Positions 1-9,312 are shown, counted from the first letter of the stretch. The stretch: 64,000 nt of DNA from OLB6 sp964620125 (GCA_964620125.1 CAZUGQ010000005.1:66001-130000), one strand, 5' to 3'. The notes: generated by a model not told the origin, from the sequence alone. Numbers and translations: made by a program.

Positions 1-915
1 TATCCCAACACTTCTCCCAAAACCTTGGCATACCGGACACGCACCGTACGGATTATTGAAAGAGAACAATCGAGGTTCCGGTTCTATGTACTGTGTTTGA
101 GTTCGGGCGCTTTCAAATCGAGACGAGTAGTAGAAGTCCTCGACACCCACGGGTGTATCACTGGCGGTGAACCTGCGGAGCACAACACGTCCAGAACCTG
201 CATTGAAAGCTGTTTCTAACGAATCAACAAGTCTGGAATGAAACTCAGCGTCAGGCATGACAACAAGTCTGTCCACAAGAATGAACAGATCCGTGCCTTC
301 GGCGGGTAGCTGGGTGAGGCTTTCGATAGGCTGAGGTACTGTTTCTGTGCCAAAGACCAGTCGAGCAAAGCCCCCTGCCAGCAAACCTGCCTTCAACTCG
401 TCTAAATCTGAATGTTCTACTGGCAGTGGAGCGAGCACATACAAGCGCATCCCTTCGGGCCATTGCTGTACGGCAAGGCTCACACTTTCGGGTGTGTCTT
501 TTCGAACAACCTCACCGGTATCCTTGTCAATCACCACACCTATGCGGCCATAGAGCAATCGCAAGTAGTCATAGATCTCTGTTGTGGTTCCAACGGTGGA
601 TCGAGGATTGCGTGCAAACACCTGCTGTTCGATAGCAACAGCAGGCGGAAGACCGGTTATGCTGTCAACATCCGGTTTGTTCATCCGATCAAGAAACTGC
701 CGAGCATAGGCACTCAGACTCTCCACAAAGCGGCGCTGGCCCTCGGCATACAATGTGTCGAATGCCAGGGAGGATTTGCCGGAACCGCTCAATCCAGTGA
801 TTACCGTGAGCGCATTACGAGGGATGTCGACGTCGATGTTTTTGAGATTGTTTACGCGAGCACCGCGGATACGAATGGCTTTGCGCTGTGCTGAACCCTG
901 CGAATCAGAGGGCAT
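1..915 (-). CDS. uvrA: UvrABC excinuclease subunit A, N-terminal part (runs off window)
   Basis: This is the DNA damage-recognition ATPase of nucleotide excision repair, a cytoplasmic dimer that loads UvrB. The minus-strand frame from the ATG at 913-915 is open to base 1, giving 305 of the usual ~940 residues. It shows a Walker A motif GLSGSGKSS at about residues 41-49, the run GQRRFVESLSAYARQFL typical of UvrA, VGTTTEIYDYLRLLYGRIG, and the start of the first zinc finger (CPVC at about 293-296) at the window edge. rpmB is divergent, 168 bp away. I see no Shine-Dalgarno sequence. Truncation is by the window only. The identity is certain. Confidence 0.97.
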   Translation of the reverse strand, partial: MPSDSQGSAQRKAIRIRGARVNNLKNIDVDIPRNALTVITGLSGSGKSSLAFDTLYAEGQRRFVESLSAYARQFLDRMNKPDVDSITGLPPAVAIEQQVFARNPRSTVGTTTEIYDYLRLLYGRIGVVIDKDTGEVVRKDTPESVSLAVQQWPEGMRLYVLAPLPVEHSDLDELKAGLLAGGFARLVFGTETVPQPIESLTQLPAEGTDLFILVDRLVVMPDAEFHSRLVDSLETAFNAGSGRVVLRRFTASDTPVGVEDFYYSSRFESARTQTQYIEPEPRLFSFNNPYGACPVCQGFGRSVGI

Positions 916-1010
916 GAAAGGTGTTGGTTGGGTGAAGAATCAAACAGGAGAACCCCTAAAATACCACAGAGCGTTCCGCCTGAGATAGTGCCGAAAATCT
1001 GGCACAGGGC

Positions 1011-1042
1011 TTGCTTAATTGAACTTGAGAGCAGTAAATTTG
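1011..1042 (+). promoter_or_regulatory. Predicted Bacteroidota-type promoter of rpmB
   Basis: TTG at 1011-1013 and TAAATTTG at 1035-1042 match the known Bacteroidota -33 (TTG) and -7 (TAnnTTTG) boxes at a plausible spacing of about 20 nt. Transcription would start near 1050 and give a short leader before the rpmB ATG at 1084. Confidence 0.5.
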
Positions 1043-1083
1043 TTGTTCTTGTTTTCAAACATCCCTTGGAGTGATACAACGTC

Positions 1084-1305
1084 ATGGCACGCCGATGTGA
1101 ACTGACAGGTGTTGGTGTACTGACCGGAAACAACGTGTCGCATGCCAACAACAAAACGCGTCGTCGGTTCCTGCCCAACCTTCAAAAGAAGCGCATTTGG
1201 GTTCCGGAAGAAGGACGCTGGGTGACCGTAAAGGCCACAGCCAGCGCACTCAAGACGCTTGATAAGGTTGGCTACACAGCCATGAAGAAGCGTCTGCAAA
1301 AGTAG
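1084..1305 (+). CDS. rpmB: 50S ribosomal protein L28
   Basis: This is a large-subunit ribosomal protein of 73 residues, the normal L28 length. It opens with MARRCELTGVGVLTGNNVSHANN and carries the basic KTRRRFLPNLQKKRI stretch that defines the family. TGGAGTG about 10 nt upstream of the ATG is a weak ribosome-binding site. It is a single-gene unit with a predicted promoter at 1011-1042 and a strong terminator just after the stop. rpmG, often its partner, does not follow. Confidence 0.97.
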   Translation: MARRCELTGVGVLTGNNVSHANNKTRRRFLPNLQKKRIWVPEEGRWVTVKATASALKTLDKVGYTAMKKRLQK

Positions 1306-1328
1306 TCGACTTCCTCACGACACAGGAA

Positions 1329-1354
1329 AAGGCCGCCATCGGGCGGCCTTTTTT
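1329..1354 (+). terminator. Rho-independent terminator after rpmB
   Basis: AAGGCCGCC (1329-1337) and GGCGGCCTT (1342-1350) form a perfect 9-bp stem closed by the loop ATCG and followed by a T run to 1354. It lies 24 nt past the rpmB stop and is the clearest intrinsic terminator in the window. Confidence 0.95.
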
Positions 1355-1368
1355 CGTATGCTCGGCGT

Positions 1369-2979
1369 ATGAAACGCCCGCCATCTTCGTCAATGCCCCG
1401 GATGGTACGCCTCACGATATCGATCCTGCTCATTTGTAGTAGTGCTGCAGTGGAAAGGCTCCATGCGCAGACCGGGCAACCAACAAGCGATTCCCTTCAG
1501 CGTGCATTGAAGGCTCGCGAAGCATTTATTGAGGGAACAACGCTTCAGCTTCAGGGCAACAGGCATGCCGAAGCGATACTTGAGTTCCAGGAATCGTTGC
1601 TGTACGATAGCAGTGCTGTTACGCTCACAGCCATGGCACGTTCCTACTTGGAATTGCAAAAGCTGGATCGCGCGGAAGTACACGTACGGCATGCACTGCA
1701 ACTCGATGAACGCTCAAGAGACGCGTGGGAGTTGCTGGCAGAAATCCTCATCGCCTCTGGGCGGTATGACGAAGGAGTACAGGCGTACGAACATATTCTC
1801 GGCTTAGAACCAACACGCCGCCAGTTGTATACTCTTGGCAGATTACACGAACCGCGCAATGCAAAACGAGCGGCTGAAATGTATGAACGCTATGTAGCAC
1901 TGGATCCCGACCCAGATGTGTACCTGCGTTTGGCCGACTTGTATGAAAGGCTTGCCGACAAGCCACGCAGAATCTCCGCATTGGAGCGCGCACGCGATCT
2001 ACGACCATCCGATGAGCGATTGCGGGGTGAACTCATCAATGCCTATCTGGAAGCTGGGCGAATAGCAGATGCAGCGGCTGTTGCTCGCACGCAGACATCT
2101 GGTGCCGACGTGCTGTGGTCAACCCTTCTACGGGGCATTGCCGCCGATAGTCTGTTGATGGCAATGTACCGGGACGATGTGGAGACTGTGCTTGATGAGA
2201 CGCTGTCCACATACCACGAATCCTTCTACCTCCTACTCAGTGCAGGGGCTGTTGCATTGAGTATCAAGGATCTCGACCGAGCAACTCGCATGTTGGACCT
2301 CGCACCACTGCAGCTGAGCAGCTATCATCGTAACGGCGGATTGGTGCAGATCTGCGCTCTCTACCTGCATCATGGCTACCCTGCCCAGGCTCTGGCGTTT
2401 GCCATGGAGCATCAGCCACACTACCCTGAAGATCCGCGATTCCTTTTGGTCATGGCTGATGCGAATGCAGCCTTGGACAATCCCGATGCTGCCATTGACC
2501 TGTATCGAGCAGCACTGGACTTAGACTCAACGATTATTGATGCATTATTACAGTTGGGCATTCTTCTTGACAACGCCGGCAGGTACAAAGAAAGTGATGC
2601 GGCCTATCAGCGTGCTCTAACGTTGGATCGGAACAATGCAACTGCTGCGAACAACTACGCCTACTCACTAGTTCTTCACGGCGGAAATCTGGACAGCGCT
2701 CAGGCTTTGGCGTGGAATGCAGTACAGCAGTATCCGCATAATCCTGCCTACCTTGATACCTATGCGTGGGTTTTGTTCAAGAATGGAGATCCTGAACGTG
2801 CACTGAAGTACATCGAACAGGCCATCCGATACGGTGGCAATGCCACACACTATGAACACCTTGGTGATATTCTCGAAAGCCTTGGCAACGTTCAGTCAGC
2901 AATCGAAGCCTGGGAACGTGCCATGACGAAGGATCCTGACCGCACCTACCTTAGATCACGAATTGACCGGTACAGATAA
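1369..2979 (+). CDS. Exported tetratricopeptide-repeat protein
   Basis: This is a 536-residue protein with a basic N-terminus and a hydrophobic stretch (LTISILLICSSAAVERLHAQ) that looks like a signal peptide cleaved near residue 34. From about residue 45 to the end it is built of TPR units, for example LQKLDRAEVHVRHALQLDER, SGRYDEGVQAYEHILGLEP and AGRYKESDAAYQRALTLDR. TPR arrays usually act as protein-docking scaffolds, and the partner here is unknown. An internal ATG at 1393 is an alternative start that still keeps the signal sequence. It is followed closely by a small HicB-like gene and two membrane-protein genes, which could form one transcript. Confidence 0.85.
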   Translation: MKRPPSSSMPRMVRLTISILLICSSAAVERLHAQTGQPTSDSLQRALKAREAFIEGTTLQLQGNRHAEAILEFQESLLYDSSAVTLTAMARSYLELQKLDRAEVHVRHALQLDERSRDAWELLAEILIASGRYDEGVQAYEHILGLEPTRRQLYTLGRLHEPRNAKRAAEMYERYVALDPDPDVYLRLADLYERLADKPRRISALERARDLRPSDERLRGELINAYLEAGRIADAAAVARTQTSGADVLWSTLLRGIAADSLLMAMYRDDVETVLDETLSTYHESFYLLLSAGAVALSIKDLDRATRMLDLAPLQLSSYHRNGGLVQICALYLHHGYPAQALAFAMEHQPHYPEDPRFLLVMADANAALDNPDAAIDLYRAALDLDSTIIDALLQLGILLDNAGRYKESDAAYQRALTLDRNNATAANNYAYSLVLHGGNLDSAQALAWNAVQQYPHNPAYLDTYAWVLFKNGDPERALKYIEQAIRYGGNATHYEHLGDILESLGNVQSAIEAWERAMTKDPDRTYLRSRIDRYR

Positions 2980-2983
2980 CGCC

Positions 2984-3181
2984 ATGCAACGCCCAACAAG
3001 TACAGACCCAAACGACTACGAAATACTTATTCGCCGCAGAGATGCCAACGACTATGCTTCGTACTGTCCACAGCTTGCACATATGATCAAAGGCACGGAG
3101 CACATTGAAGTCGAGGAAGCCATGAAGCAGTACATCATGGAGTACATTGCTTCCCTTCAGCAGGCAGCAGAGCAATCGTAG
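2984..3181 (+). CDS. Small HicB-like protein
   Basis: This protein of about 65 residues starts 4 nt after the preceding stop. The segment YEILIRRRDANDYASYCPQL followed by HIEVEEAMKQYIMEYIASL resembles the HicB-type antitoxin fold (YxaycPqLpg...eea...i...i..yl). No HicA-like toxin gene and no DNA-binding tail are visible, so it may be an orphan HicB-fold protein rather than an antitoxin. The frame is open from 2963, but an ATG at 2984 avoids overlap with the TPR gene. The family call rests on pattern recognition only. Confidence 0.6.
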   Translation: MQRPTSTDPNDYEILIRRRDANDYASYCPQLAHMIKGTEHIEVEEAMKQYIMEYIASLQQAAEQS

Positions 3182-3186
3182 CCTCG

Positions 3187-3702
3187 ATGCAACAGCAACG
3201 CTATGCCGAGTGGTTGCGGCGTGAGGACAGGGTGATGATCTACCTCATCCTTGCCGGTACGATTGCGTTACTGATTTCAGTGTTTGGTGCAGGATTGGAC
3301 AGTGGGCTCCGACAAGGGTCTCTCATAGCCGTATTGTTTTCTGGCCTCATAGTGCGTGCCTTGAAGGCTCAGTCCTCTCCTACTCAGGATCTGCTTGGGT
3401 TAGGACCACTTACCGTCTTCCTGCCGATGTTGTGGCCAACACTCGTGTGGAATGACCTACTTGGTTCATGGATGCGCAAGGTTGGTTTTGGTCGAGCTTT
3501 CATCATTCCGGTAACAACCCTCTTCATGGTAGGCTACTGGCTTCCATTCTCGACTGCAACACCAGTAACGCTTGTGGTTTTAGCAGTAACCTCCTACGTT
3601 GCGTCTGTGCTTCGGAATGTTGTTCGAACCCGATGGTATCTCGCCGTTCATTTGGGAGTTTGGTTACTCGGGCAGGTAGTACAGCTCGTGGGACCGTGGT
3701 GA
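3187..3702 (+). CDS. Hypothetical inner-membrane protein
   Basis: This 171-residue protein is mostly hydrophobic and has about five predicted membrane segments (for example MIYLILAGTIALLISVFGAG, FIIPVTTLFMVGYWLPF and VTLVVLAVTSYVASVL). I recognise no family motif. It starts 5 nt after the previous stop. Its own stop overlaps the GTG start of the CPBP protease gene (GTGA at 3699-3702), so the two proteins are probably translationally coupled and may work together in the membrane. Confidence 0.7.
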   Translation: MQQQRYAEWLRREDRVMIYLILAGTIALLISVFGAGLDSGLRQGSLIAVLFSGLIVRALKAQSSPTQDLLGLGPLTVFLPMLWPTLVWNDLLGSWMRKVGFGRAFIIPVTTLFMVGYWLPFSTATPVTLVVLAVTSYVASVLRNVVRTRWYLAVHLGVWLLGQVVQLVGPW

Positions 3703-4559
3703 TACCTGCACTTCGTTATTGGGGTGTGCGCCTCGTCATACCCGTCGCCGTCAGCATCGGGATTGTTTTGCTGGCTTATGCCTTGGAATTGTCGGGCTTG
3801 TGGTTTCTTGCAGCATTCACCATTATCCTATTCCTGCAGTTGGCCGCAGTGGAACTCCTTCGACCAGGAGGATCATGGCCATCAACGGGTATTGCCTGTA
3901 CGCCGGCAATGCCAATGCACATTGTGCGAGGCGTGTTTGCTGCTTCTGGTGGTTTAGCAGTCATTGCAGGTGCTTCAGTAGGGTTTGGTGGCAGGTTCCA
4001 CTTTGCCGTCACAACAGCATCAATCAGCACCGTTGCGACGCTGGTTCTTGGCAGCGTCATGGAAGAGTTGTTGTTTAGAGGAACGATGTTTGAGGCACTC
4101 CGCGAACGATTTGGTGCAAAGGCTGCCATCGGCGTTACATCGGTGCTCTTTGGTTTTGCTCATGGAATGAACCCAGGTGTGAACGTGCTCGGCATTATGA
4201 ACGTGGTGCTGGCAGGAATTCTCCTGGGTGCAATGGTAGCAGAAGCTCAGTCCTTATGGCAGGCCATCACCTTTCATGTTTTTTGGAATCTGCTCGTACG
4301 TGCCTTCTTTGGTGTAGTGAGTGGTGCAGGTTCAAAAGGCTGGCTGGCAACGCTTGACACCTCCGGAATGCAGCCTTCGATGCGATGGCTGATTGATGGA
4401 TCATTTGGTATAGAGCAAGGACTTGTTACCACAGTCGTCTTACTCGTTGCATTGTTCTTTACCGCTGCATTCCCCAAGCCTGATAGAACGGTTGTAGCTG
4501 CACGCTGGCGCCGTGATCGATGGTCGAAACGCACTGTAAGCCCCCTTCCAAAGTCATGA
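3699..4559 (+). CDS. CPBP-family intramembrane metalloprotease (Abi/CAAX-like)
   Basis: This 286-residue multi-pass membrane protein carries the CPBP signature: EELLFRG (motif 1, glutamates for metal/catalysis), FGFAHG (motif 2, histidine) and a later FHVFWNLLVR (motif 3, His/Asn). The family includes Rce1-like CAAX proteases and bacteriocin-immunity proteins; the substrate here is unknown. The frame is open from 3468, but the GTG at 3699 overlaps the upstream TGA by four bases and fits coupling. The C-terminus contains an AGCCCCCT octamer. The next gene overlaps through ATGA at 4556-4559. Confidence 0.85.
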   Translation: MIPALRYWGVRLVIPVAVSIGIVLLAYALELSGLWFLAAFTIILFLQLAAVELLRPGGSWPSTGIACTPAMPMHIVRGVFAASGGLAVIAGASVGFGGRFHFAVTTASISTVATLVLGSVMEELLFRGTMFEALRERFGAKAAIGVTSVLFGFAHGMNPGVNVLGIMNVVLAGILLGAMVAEAQSLWQAITFHVFWNLLVRAFFGVVSGAGSKGWLATLDTSGMQPSMRWLIDGSFGIEQGLVTTVVLLVALFFTAAFPKPDRTVVAARWRRDRWSKRTVSPLPKS

Positions 4560-5701
4560 AACACATCATACCACTCGTGCTTCTGTTCTCCGCCGTTATT
4601 GCACGTGCGGAGTGGATGTTCATGAAGGCTGATGGCGATACTCTGATGCGCCAGGGCATACATGCGATTTACAATGTCGAGTTTGATCGGGCAACAGAGA
4701 AGTTCAAGGCTGTGATCAAGCTGTATCCTGAACATCCGTCCGGATACTTCATGGATGCCATGGTGGACTGGTGGAGGATACTGTTGTATCAGAGGGAAAC
4801 GAGGTACGATGCTCAGTTCCTTTCGAAGATTGATCGCGTCGTGCAGAAATGCGACCAGTTGATCGCTCAGGACCCTCGAAACCTTACCGCCCTCTTCTTT
4901 AAAGGTGGTGCGCTTGGTTTTCGAGGTCGATACCTTGCAAACCGCAAGCAGTTCGTTGATGCAGCAGGTGTTGGCAAGGAGGGCATGGAAATTCTTACAC
5001 AGCTACAAAAGCTTGCTCCGGGAAATCACGACATCATGTTCGGCACGGGAGTGTACAACTACTATGCAGCGTATCTGCCAGAGAAGTATCCCCTTCTTAA
5101 GCCTGTTATGTTGTTCCTACCCCAGGGTGATCGGGAGCTTGGCCTGCTACAGTTGAAAGCTGCAGCCAGTAAGGCACGATATGCCAACGTGGAAGCCAAG
5201 ACTCAGCTCATGGCAATACTGTACAACGATGAGAAACGACCTGCCGAGGCCATTGAGTACGCTCGTGAGCTTACTACCACCTATCCGAACAATCCTTATT
5301 TCAAACGATACTACGGACGATGCCTGGTACACCTTGGTCCACTGGACTCCATGGAACAGGTCTTCCGTGAGTTGCTGCTCGGCTACATGAATAAGCAGTT
5401 GGGCTTTGACGAGCATACTGCTCGCGAAGCCTTGTACTACGTTGGAACTGCGTTGATGATCAAGGGCGACCTGGATCAAGCCCTACGATACTTTTACAAG
5501 TGTGATGAAGCCTGCCGGCTTCTCGATGGTGAACCGTCAGGTTTTATGGTAAAAACTAATCTGAAGATTGGCCAAATCTACGACCTACAGCGCAAGCGAG
5601 ATCTGGCCATCTCCCAGTACAAAAAAGTTGTCGGATGGAAGGACTACGATGGTACCCAACAGCAGGCAGCGGGCTACATCAAGAGTCCGTACCTGAGGTA
5701 G
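4556..5701 (+). CDS. Exported TPR protein
   Basis: This 381-residue protein starts at an ATG that overlaps the previous stop (ATGA), indicating operon coupling with the CPBP protease. The N-terminus MKHIIPLVLLFSAVIARAEW is a signal peptide with likely cleavage after ARA. Helical repeat units follow, such as IHAIYNVEFDRATEKFKAVIKLYP, EAIEYARELTTTYPNNPYFKRYYG and GDLDQALRYFYKCDEACR. The function is unknown; it is probably a periplasmic scaffold. Its stop lies 3 nt from the stop of the convergent T9SS cargo gene. Confidence 0.8.
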   Translation: MKHIIPLVLLFSAVIARAEWMFMKADGDTLMRQGIHAIYNVEFDRATEKFKAVIKLYPEHPSGYFMDAMVDWWRILLYQRETRYDAQFLSKIDRVVQKCDQLIAQDPRNLTALFFKGGALGFRGRYLANRKQFVDAAGVGKEGMEILTQLQKLAPGNHDIMFGTGVYNYYAAYLPEKYPLLKPVMLFLPQGDRELGLLQLKAAASKARYANVEAKTQLMAILYNDEKRPAEAIEYARELTTTYPNNPYFKRYYGRCLVHLGPLDSMEQVFRELLLGYMNKQLGFDEHTAREALYYVGTALMIKGDLDQALRYFYKCDEACRLLDGEPSGFMVKTNLKIGQIYDLQRKRDLAISQYKKVVGWKDYDGTQQQAAGYIKSPYLR

Positions 5702-5704
5702 CAG

Positions 5705-7069
5705 TTATCGCTGAACGACAAAAGCGGTTGTGGTACGTCCCCTGCTTCCAGTTAGCGACAGCCAATAACGTCCTGCCGACATTGCCTCGGTATCTACGGT
5801 TATCCTGTTGGTTCCGTCAGGTATAACTCCCGTCATCACTGCATGGCCAGTAGCCGAGGTAACACTGTAACTCGAGTAATCACGCAGCGACTCACCGTGA
5901 ACCGTTAGTACCGTCGACGTTGGATTTGGTCCAAGCACAAGTCCGGAGCGTAGCCATTCAACGCTTGTAGGCGGTATGGTCCTGAAGGTATAGGTGGCCG
6001 ACCATTCACTTTCTGACTGCGTGGACTCATCATGCTTGCCGCCAACGATCCCCCCCCGAACGGTGGCTATGCGCCAGTTGTAGTTGGTATTAAGAAGAAG
6101 ATCAACCAGGTCGTAGTAGTCACCTGACACCATCACATCAACAACCGTATTCGCAAACGTATTGCTGAGAGAAACTTGTAACCGTACCTGGTCTGATTGC
6201 TGATCACGCGTCCATTGCAAGCGTACAGATGTTCCTTCGACGGTTGCACCGTTAGCCGGACCAACCTGCACCGGCGGAGGCGGTGCTGGTGCAGCGTCTT
6301 GATCGTAGATCGCAGCGCGTGTTGTTGTCGTTACCTGGGAGTAAGGAACAGGTCCCTGATTATCAACGGTAATTGTAGCACTGTCCAACTCAAACAGTGG
6401 CTTGTTACCGCTGGAGTTGTACCATATCCATATACGTTGTTCGATGTTAGTAACGGTAACAACAGTAATCGGGCCAACTGTAATCGGCATTGAATCACGA
6501 ATCACGCGAACGTAGTGGATGCGAATGGCGTTGGGAAAGCTGCCATTGGGAGTGATGAGAGTTCCGTACCCATCGTAGGTAGCCTGTATGGTACCTGAGC
6601 GATACACTGTTTGGCCATTGGCTACCATCTGGTGCTGTGCAGCATCTGTAAAGGATTGGTTGTAGTTCCATGGAACCATTGCCACATCCATTGGATCGGC
6701 CCAGGGACCGCTTTGCAGAACGGCACTCTCTTCTCCAAGCCGCGTCCACCTTCCATTCGCAAGCTTGTAGTAACTGTACACGGTATCAGAATGTTCACAG
6801 ATATCTGCATCGGGAAACTGCGACCCATACGGGCTAGATGCAGGTGAAATGTAGTTAACCGTGATTACATCGCCACCAAGTATGCGAGCCTGCGCAAAAT
6901 CCCACGTTTGGTTGGGTCCAGCACCTCCCGGATTCAAACCAATGGTATCAACCATCCGCGCAGTTAACACCGTACCAATACTTGGCAAATTATTGCTATT
7001 GTAAACCGGTTGGGCATTCAGCATCCAACTGGCTAGAACGAGCACAACAAGGAATGCTAGTCGATGCAT
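5705..7069 (-). CDS. Secreted protein with fibronectin-like domain and type IX secretion C-terminal signal
   Basis: This 454-residue protein begins MHRLAFLVVLVLASWMLNAQ, a clear signal peptide. AGGAGGAG lies 6 nt upstream of the ATG, the best Shine-Dalgarno in the window, and it decides this start over the longer open frame. A fibronectin-III-like module lies around residues 270-350 (VRLQWTRDQQSDQVRLQVSL and NYNWRIATVRGG). The last ~75 residues (LVLGPNPTSTVLTVHG ... AGRYWLSLTG ... TTAFVVQR) match the Por/T9SS type A sorting domain, so it should be exported and anchored or released at the cell surface. The cargo function is not recognised. A G8 tract lies at 6050-6057. Confidence 0.85.
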   Translation of the reverse strand: MHRLAFLVVLVLASWMLNAQPVYNSNNLPSIGTVLTARMVDTIGLNPGGAGPNQTWDFAQARILGGDVITVNYISPASSPYGSQFPDADICEHSDTVYSYYKLANGRWTRLGEESAVLQSGPWADPMDVAMVPWNYNQSFTDAAQHQMVANGQTVYRSGTIQATYDGYGTLITPNGSFPNAIRIHYVRVIRDSMPITVGPITVVTVTNIEQRIWIWYNSSGNKPLFELDSATITVDNQGPVPYSQVTTTTRAAIYDQDAAPAPPPPVQVGPANGATVEGTSVRLQWTRDQQSDQVRLQVSLSNTFANTVVDVMVSGDYYDLVDLLLNTNYNWRIATVRGGIVGGKHDESTQSESEWSATYTFRTIPPTSVEWLRSGLVLGPNPTSTVLTVHGESLRDYSSYSVTSATGHAVMTGVIPDGTNRITVDTEAMSAGRYWLSLTGSRGRTTTAFVVQR

Positions 7070-7153
7070 TCTTTCTCCTCCTGAATAGTGAACCTTAAAA
7101 TACCAATCGAAGACTGCGTGATCGATGGATACATACAGCCTGCAACACCCGCC

Positions 7154-7161
7154 TATTTTTG
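7154..7161 (+). promoter_or_regulatory. -7 box TATTTTTG, four bases before the mutB ATG
   Basis: This exact TAnnTTTG match ends four bases before the ATG at 7166. Transcription would begin at or next to the start codon, giving a leaderless mRNA. It argues for the 7166 start over the upstream in-frame GTG at 7088. No clear -33 TTG is visible. Confidence 0.55.
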
Positions 7162-7165
7162 CCCC

Positions 7166-9301
7166 ATGGATGATCTGCGTGACATGTGGAAGGGGCTTGC
7201 CACTCGCGAGCTGAAAGGAAGAGACCCGGAAACTCTGGTCTGGCAAACGCCTGAACAAATTGCAGTACCACCTGTATTCTGGCCGGAGGATATACCGAAA
7301 GGTGATCCTCAGCACCGGATACCAGGAGCAGCCCCCTTTGTGCGCGGTCCATACGCAACCATGTACACGAATCGCCCATGGACAATACGGCAGTATGCTG
7401 GCTTTTCAACTGCCGAAGAGAGTAATGCCTTTTATCGTAAGGCACTGGCTGCAGGCCAGCGCGGACTTTCCGTGGCATTTGATTTGGCTACGCATCGTGG
7501 GTACGACAGTGATCACCCGCGCGTTGTTGGAGATGTTGGAAAAGCTGGCGTTGCCATCGATACCATCGAGGATATGAAGATCCTCTTCCGAGATATTCCC
7601 CTGGATACGATGAGTGTGAGCATGACCATGAATGGAGCGGTAATCCCCGTTCTGGCCATGTTCATCGCTGCAGCAGAAGAGAGTGGTGTTTCACGCGAAC
7701 AGTTGGAAGGGACCATTCAGAACGACATTCTGAAGGAGTTCATGGTTCGTAACACCTACATCTACCCACCAAAACCCTCAATGAGAATCGTTGCCGATGT
7801 AATTGAGTTCTGCAGCCGACAGATGCCCAAGTTCAACTCCATATCCATCAGTGGCTATCACATGCACGAAGCGGGGGCAACTGCCGTGCAAGAACTTGCA
7901 TACACAATTGCCGATGGACTGGAGTACGTTAGAGCAACGCTCAATCGAGGTCTACATGTAGACGAGTTCGCCCCCCGCCTTTCTTTCTTCTTTGGCATCG
8001 GCATGAATTTCTTCATGGAAATTGCCAAACTCCGTGCTGCGCGCCGCCTGTGGTATGAACACATGCAGCAGTTCAAGCCTTCAAAACCACAAAGCAGCAT
8101 GCTTCGCACCCATTGTCAAACCAGTGGATGGTCCCTTACGGCGCAGGATCCACACAACAATATCATCCGCACCACCATCGAAGCTCTGTCAGCAGTATTG
8201 GGCGGCACACAGTCCTTGCATACCAACTCATTCGACGAAGCCCTGGGTTTACCCACAGAAGCTAGCGCCCGGCTAGCTCGCAACACGCAACTGATCTTAG
8301 CAGAGGAGACGGGAATTCCACACGTTGTTGATCCCTTGGGTGGGTCCTATTACGTTGAATGGCTTACAGATCAATTGGTGCAGAAAGCAAATCAGCTCAT
8401 CGAGGAAGTAGAGTCGTTTGGAGGGATGACGGCTGCTATCCAGGCAGGAATTCCCAAAGCCCGTATCGAAGCAAGTGCAACCGCTCGGCAAGCACGAATT
8501 GACCGTGGCGAAGAAGTGATCGTTGGCGTTAATGCCTATCAGCTTGCGGATGAAGAGGATGTTGAAGTCCTTGTTATTGACAATACCGCTGTTCGCCGTG
8601 CTCAGGAGGAACGACTCATAAGTGTTCGTTCAACACGAAACGCACAAGACGTAGCCGCCTCTCTGGAAGCTCTTCGCGAGGCCGCACGTGGCTCGGGCAA
8701 TGTACTCGAAGCAGCCATTGCTTGTGCCCGGTGCCGTGCCACAGTTGGCGAGATTTCTGAAGCCTTAGCGGATGTTTTTTCCAGATACCAGGCAACAACG
8801 ATGACGATCGAAGGTGTGTACGGAGCCTCGTATGCCAACGACCCAGAGTTTGCCGATGTGCACAGCCGTGTGCTCGCATTTGAGACAGCCCATGGCAGGA
8901 GACCAAGGATTCTAGTTGCCAAACTTGGACAGGATGGACATGACCGTGGCGCGAAGGTGATTGCCACTGCGTTTGCAGACATTGGATATGATGTTGACAT
9001 TGGCCCCCTCTTTTCTACACCCGAAGAGGTAGCAAGGCTTGCCGCCGATAACGATGTGCATGTTGTAGGCGTAAGCAGTCAGGCTGCCGGGCACCTTACC
9101 CTGATACCACAGCTCATCCAATCACTCAAGGAAGCTGATGCGGCAAACATCCTTGTTGTAGTTGGTGGCGTTATTCCACCCCATGATGTTCAGACATTAA
9201 AGAACATAGGTGTTTCTCTCGTGTTTGGACCTGGAACCAACATTCTTCATGCGGCCTCCGATGTTCTGCACGTGATTGAAGAACATTTCAAAGCCCCCTA
9301 A
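7166..9301 (+). CDS. mutB: Methylmalonyl-CoA mutase, large catalytic subunit
   Basis: It interconverts (R)-methylmalonyl-CoA and succinyl-CoA with adenosylcobalamin. The 711-residue protein has the TIM-barrel substrate domain (TIRQYAGFSTAEESN, SVAFDLATHRGYDSDHPRV, SISGYHMHEAGA, LRTHCQTSGWSLTAQDP). Its C-terminal B12-binding domain carries the DxHxxG motif DGHDRG at about 590-595, followed by VVVGGVIP. This length matches the alpha/MutB chain rather than the cobalamin-free beta chain. The frame extends to a GTG at 7088, but the -7 box geometry favours 7166. No small subunit or epimerase is adjacent. ppx/gppA starts 11 nt downstream. Two AGCCCCCT octamers lie inside. Confidence 0.95.
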   Translation: MDDLRDMWKGLATRELKGRDPETLVWQTPEQIAVPPVFWPEDIPKGDPQHRIPGAAPFVRGPYATMYTNRPWTIRQYAGFSTAEESNAFYRKALAAGQRGLSVAFDLATHRGYDSDHPRVVGDVGKAGVAIDTIEDMKILFRDIPLDTMSVSMTMNGAVIPVLAMFIAAAEESGVSREQLEGTIQNDILKEFMVRNTYIYPPKPSMRIVADVIEFCSRQMPKFNSISISGYHMHEAGATAVQELAYTIADGLEYVRATLNRGLHVDEFAPRLSFFFGIGMNFFMEIAKLRAARRLWYEHMQQFKPSKPQSSMLRTHCQTSGWSLTAQDPHNNIIRTTIEALSAVLGGTQSLHTNSFDEALGLPTEASARLARNTQLILAEETGIPHVVDPLGGSYYVEWLTDQLVQKANQLIEEVESFGGMTAAIQAGIPKARIEASATARQARIDRGEEVIVGVNAYQLADEEDVEVLVIDNTAVRRAQEERLISVRSTRNAQDVAASLEALREAARGSGNVLEAAIACARCRATVGEISEALADVFSRYQATTMTIEGVYGASYANDPEFADVHSRVLAFETAHGRRPRILVAKLGQDGHDRGAKVIATAFADIGYDVDIGPLFSTPEEVARLAADNDVHVVGVSSQAAGHLTLIPQLIQSLKEADAANILVVVGGVIPPHDVQTLKNIGVSLVFGPGTNILHAASDVLHVIEEHFKAP

Positions 9302-9312
9302 CTTCAACTCAC

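Noticed and set aside
4274..4735. Long antisense open frame of 153 codons opposite the CPBP and TPR genes
   Set aside because: It overlaps two well-supported coupled genes, has no family features and looks like a codon-bias shadow.
6050..6057. G8/C8 tracts at 6050-6057, 39078-39085 and 44763-44770 inside coding regions, considered as phase-variable switches
   Set aside because: About three such runs are expected by chance at this base composition, and the frames are intact with Gly-Gly codons. No pattern ties them to surface genes as a group.
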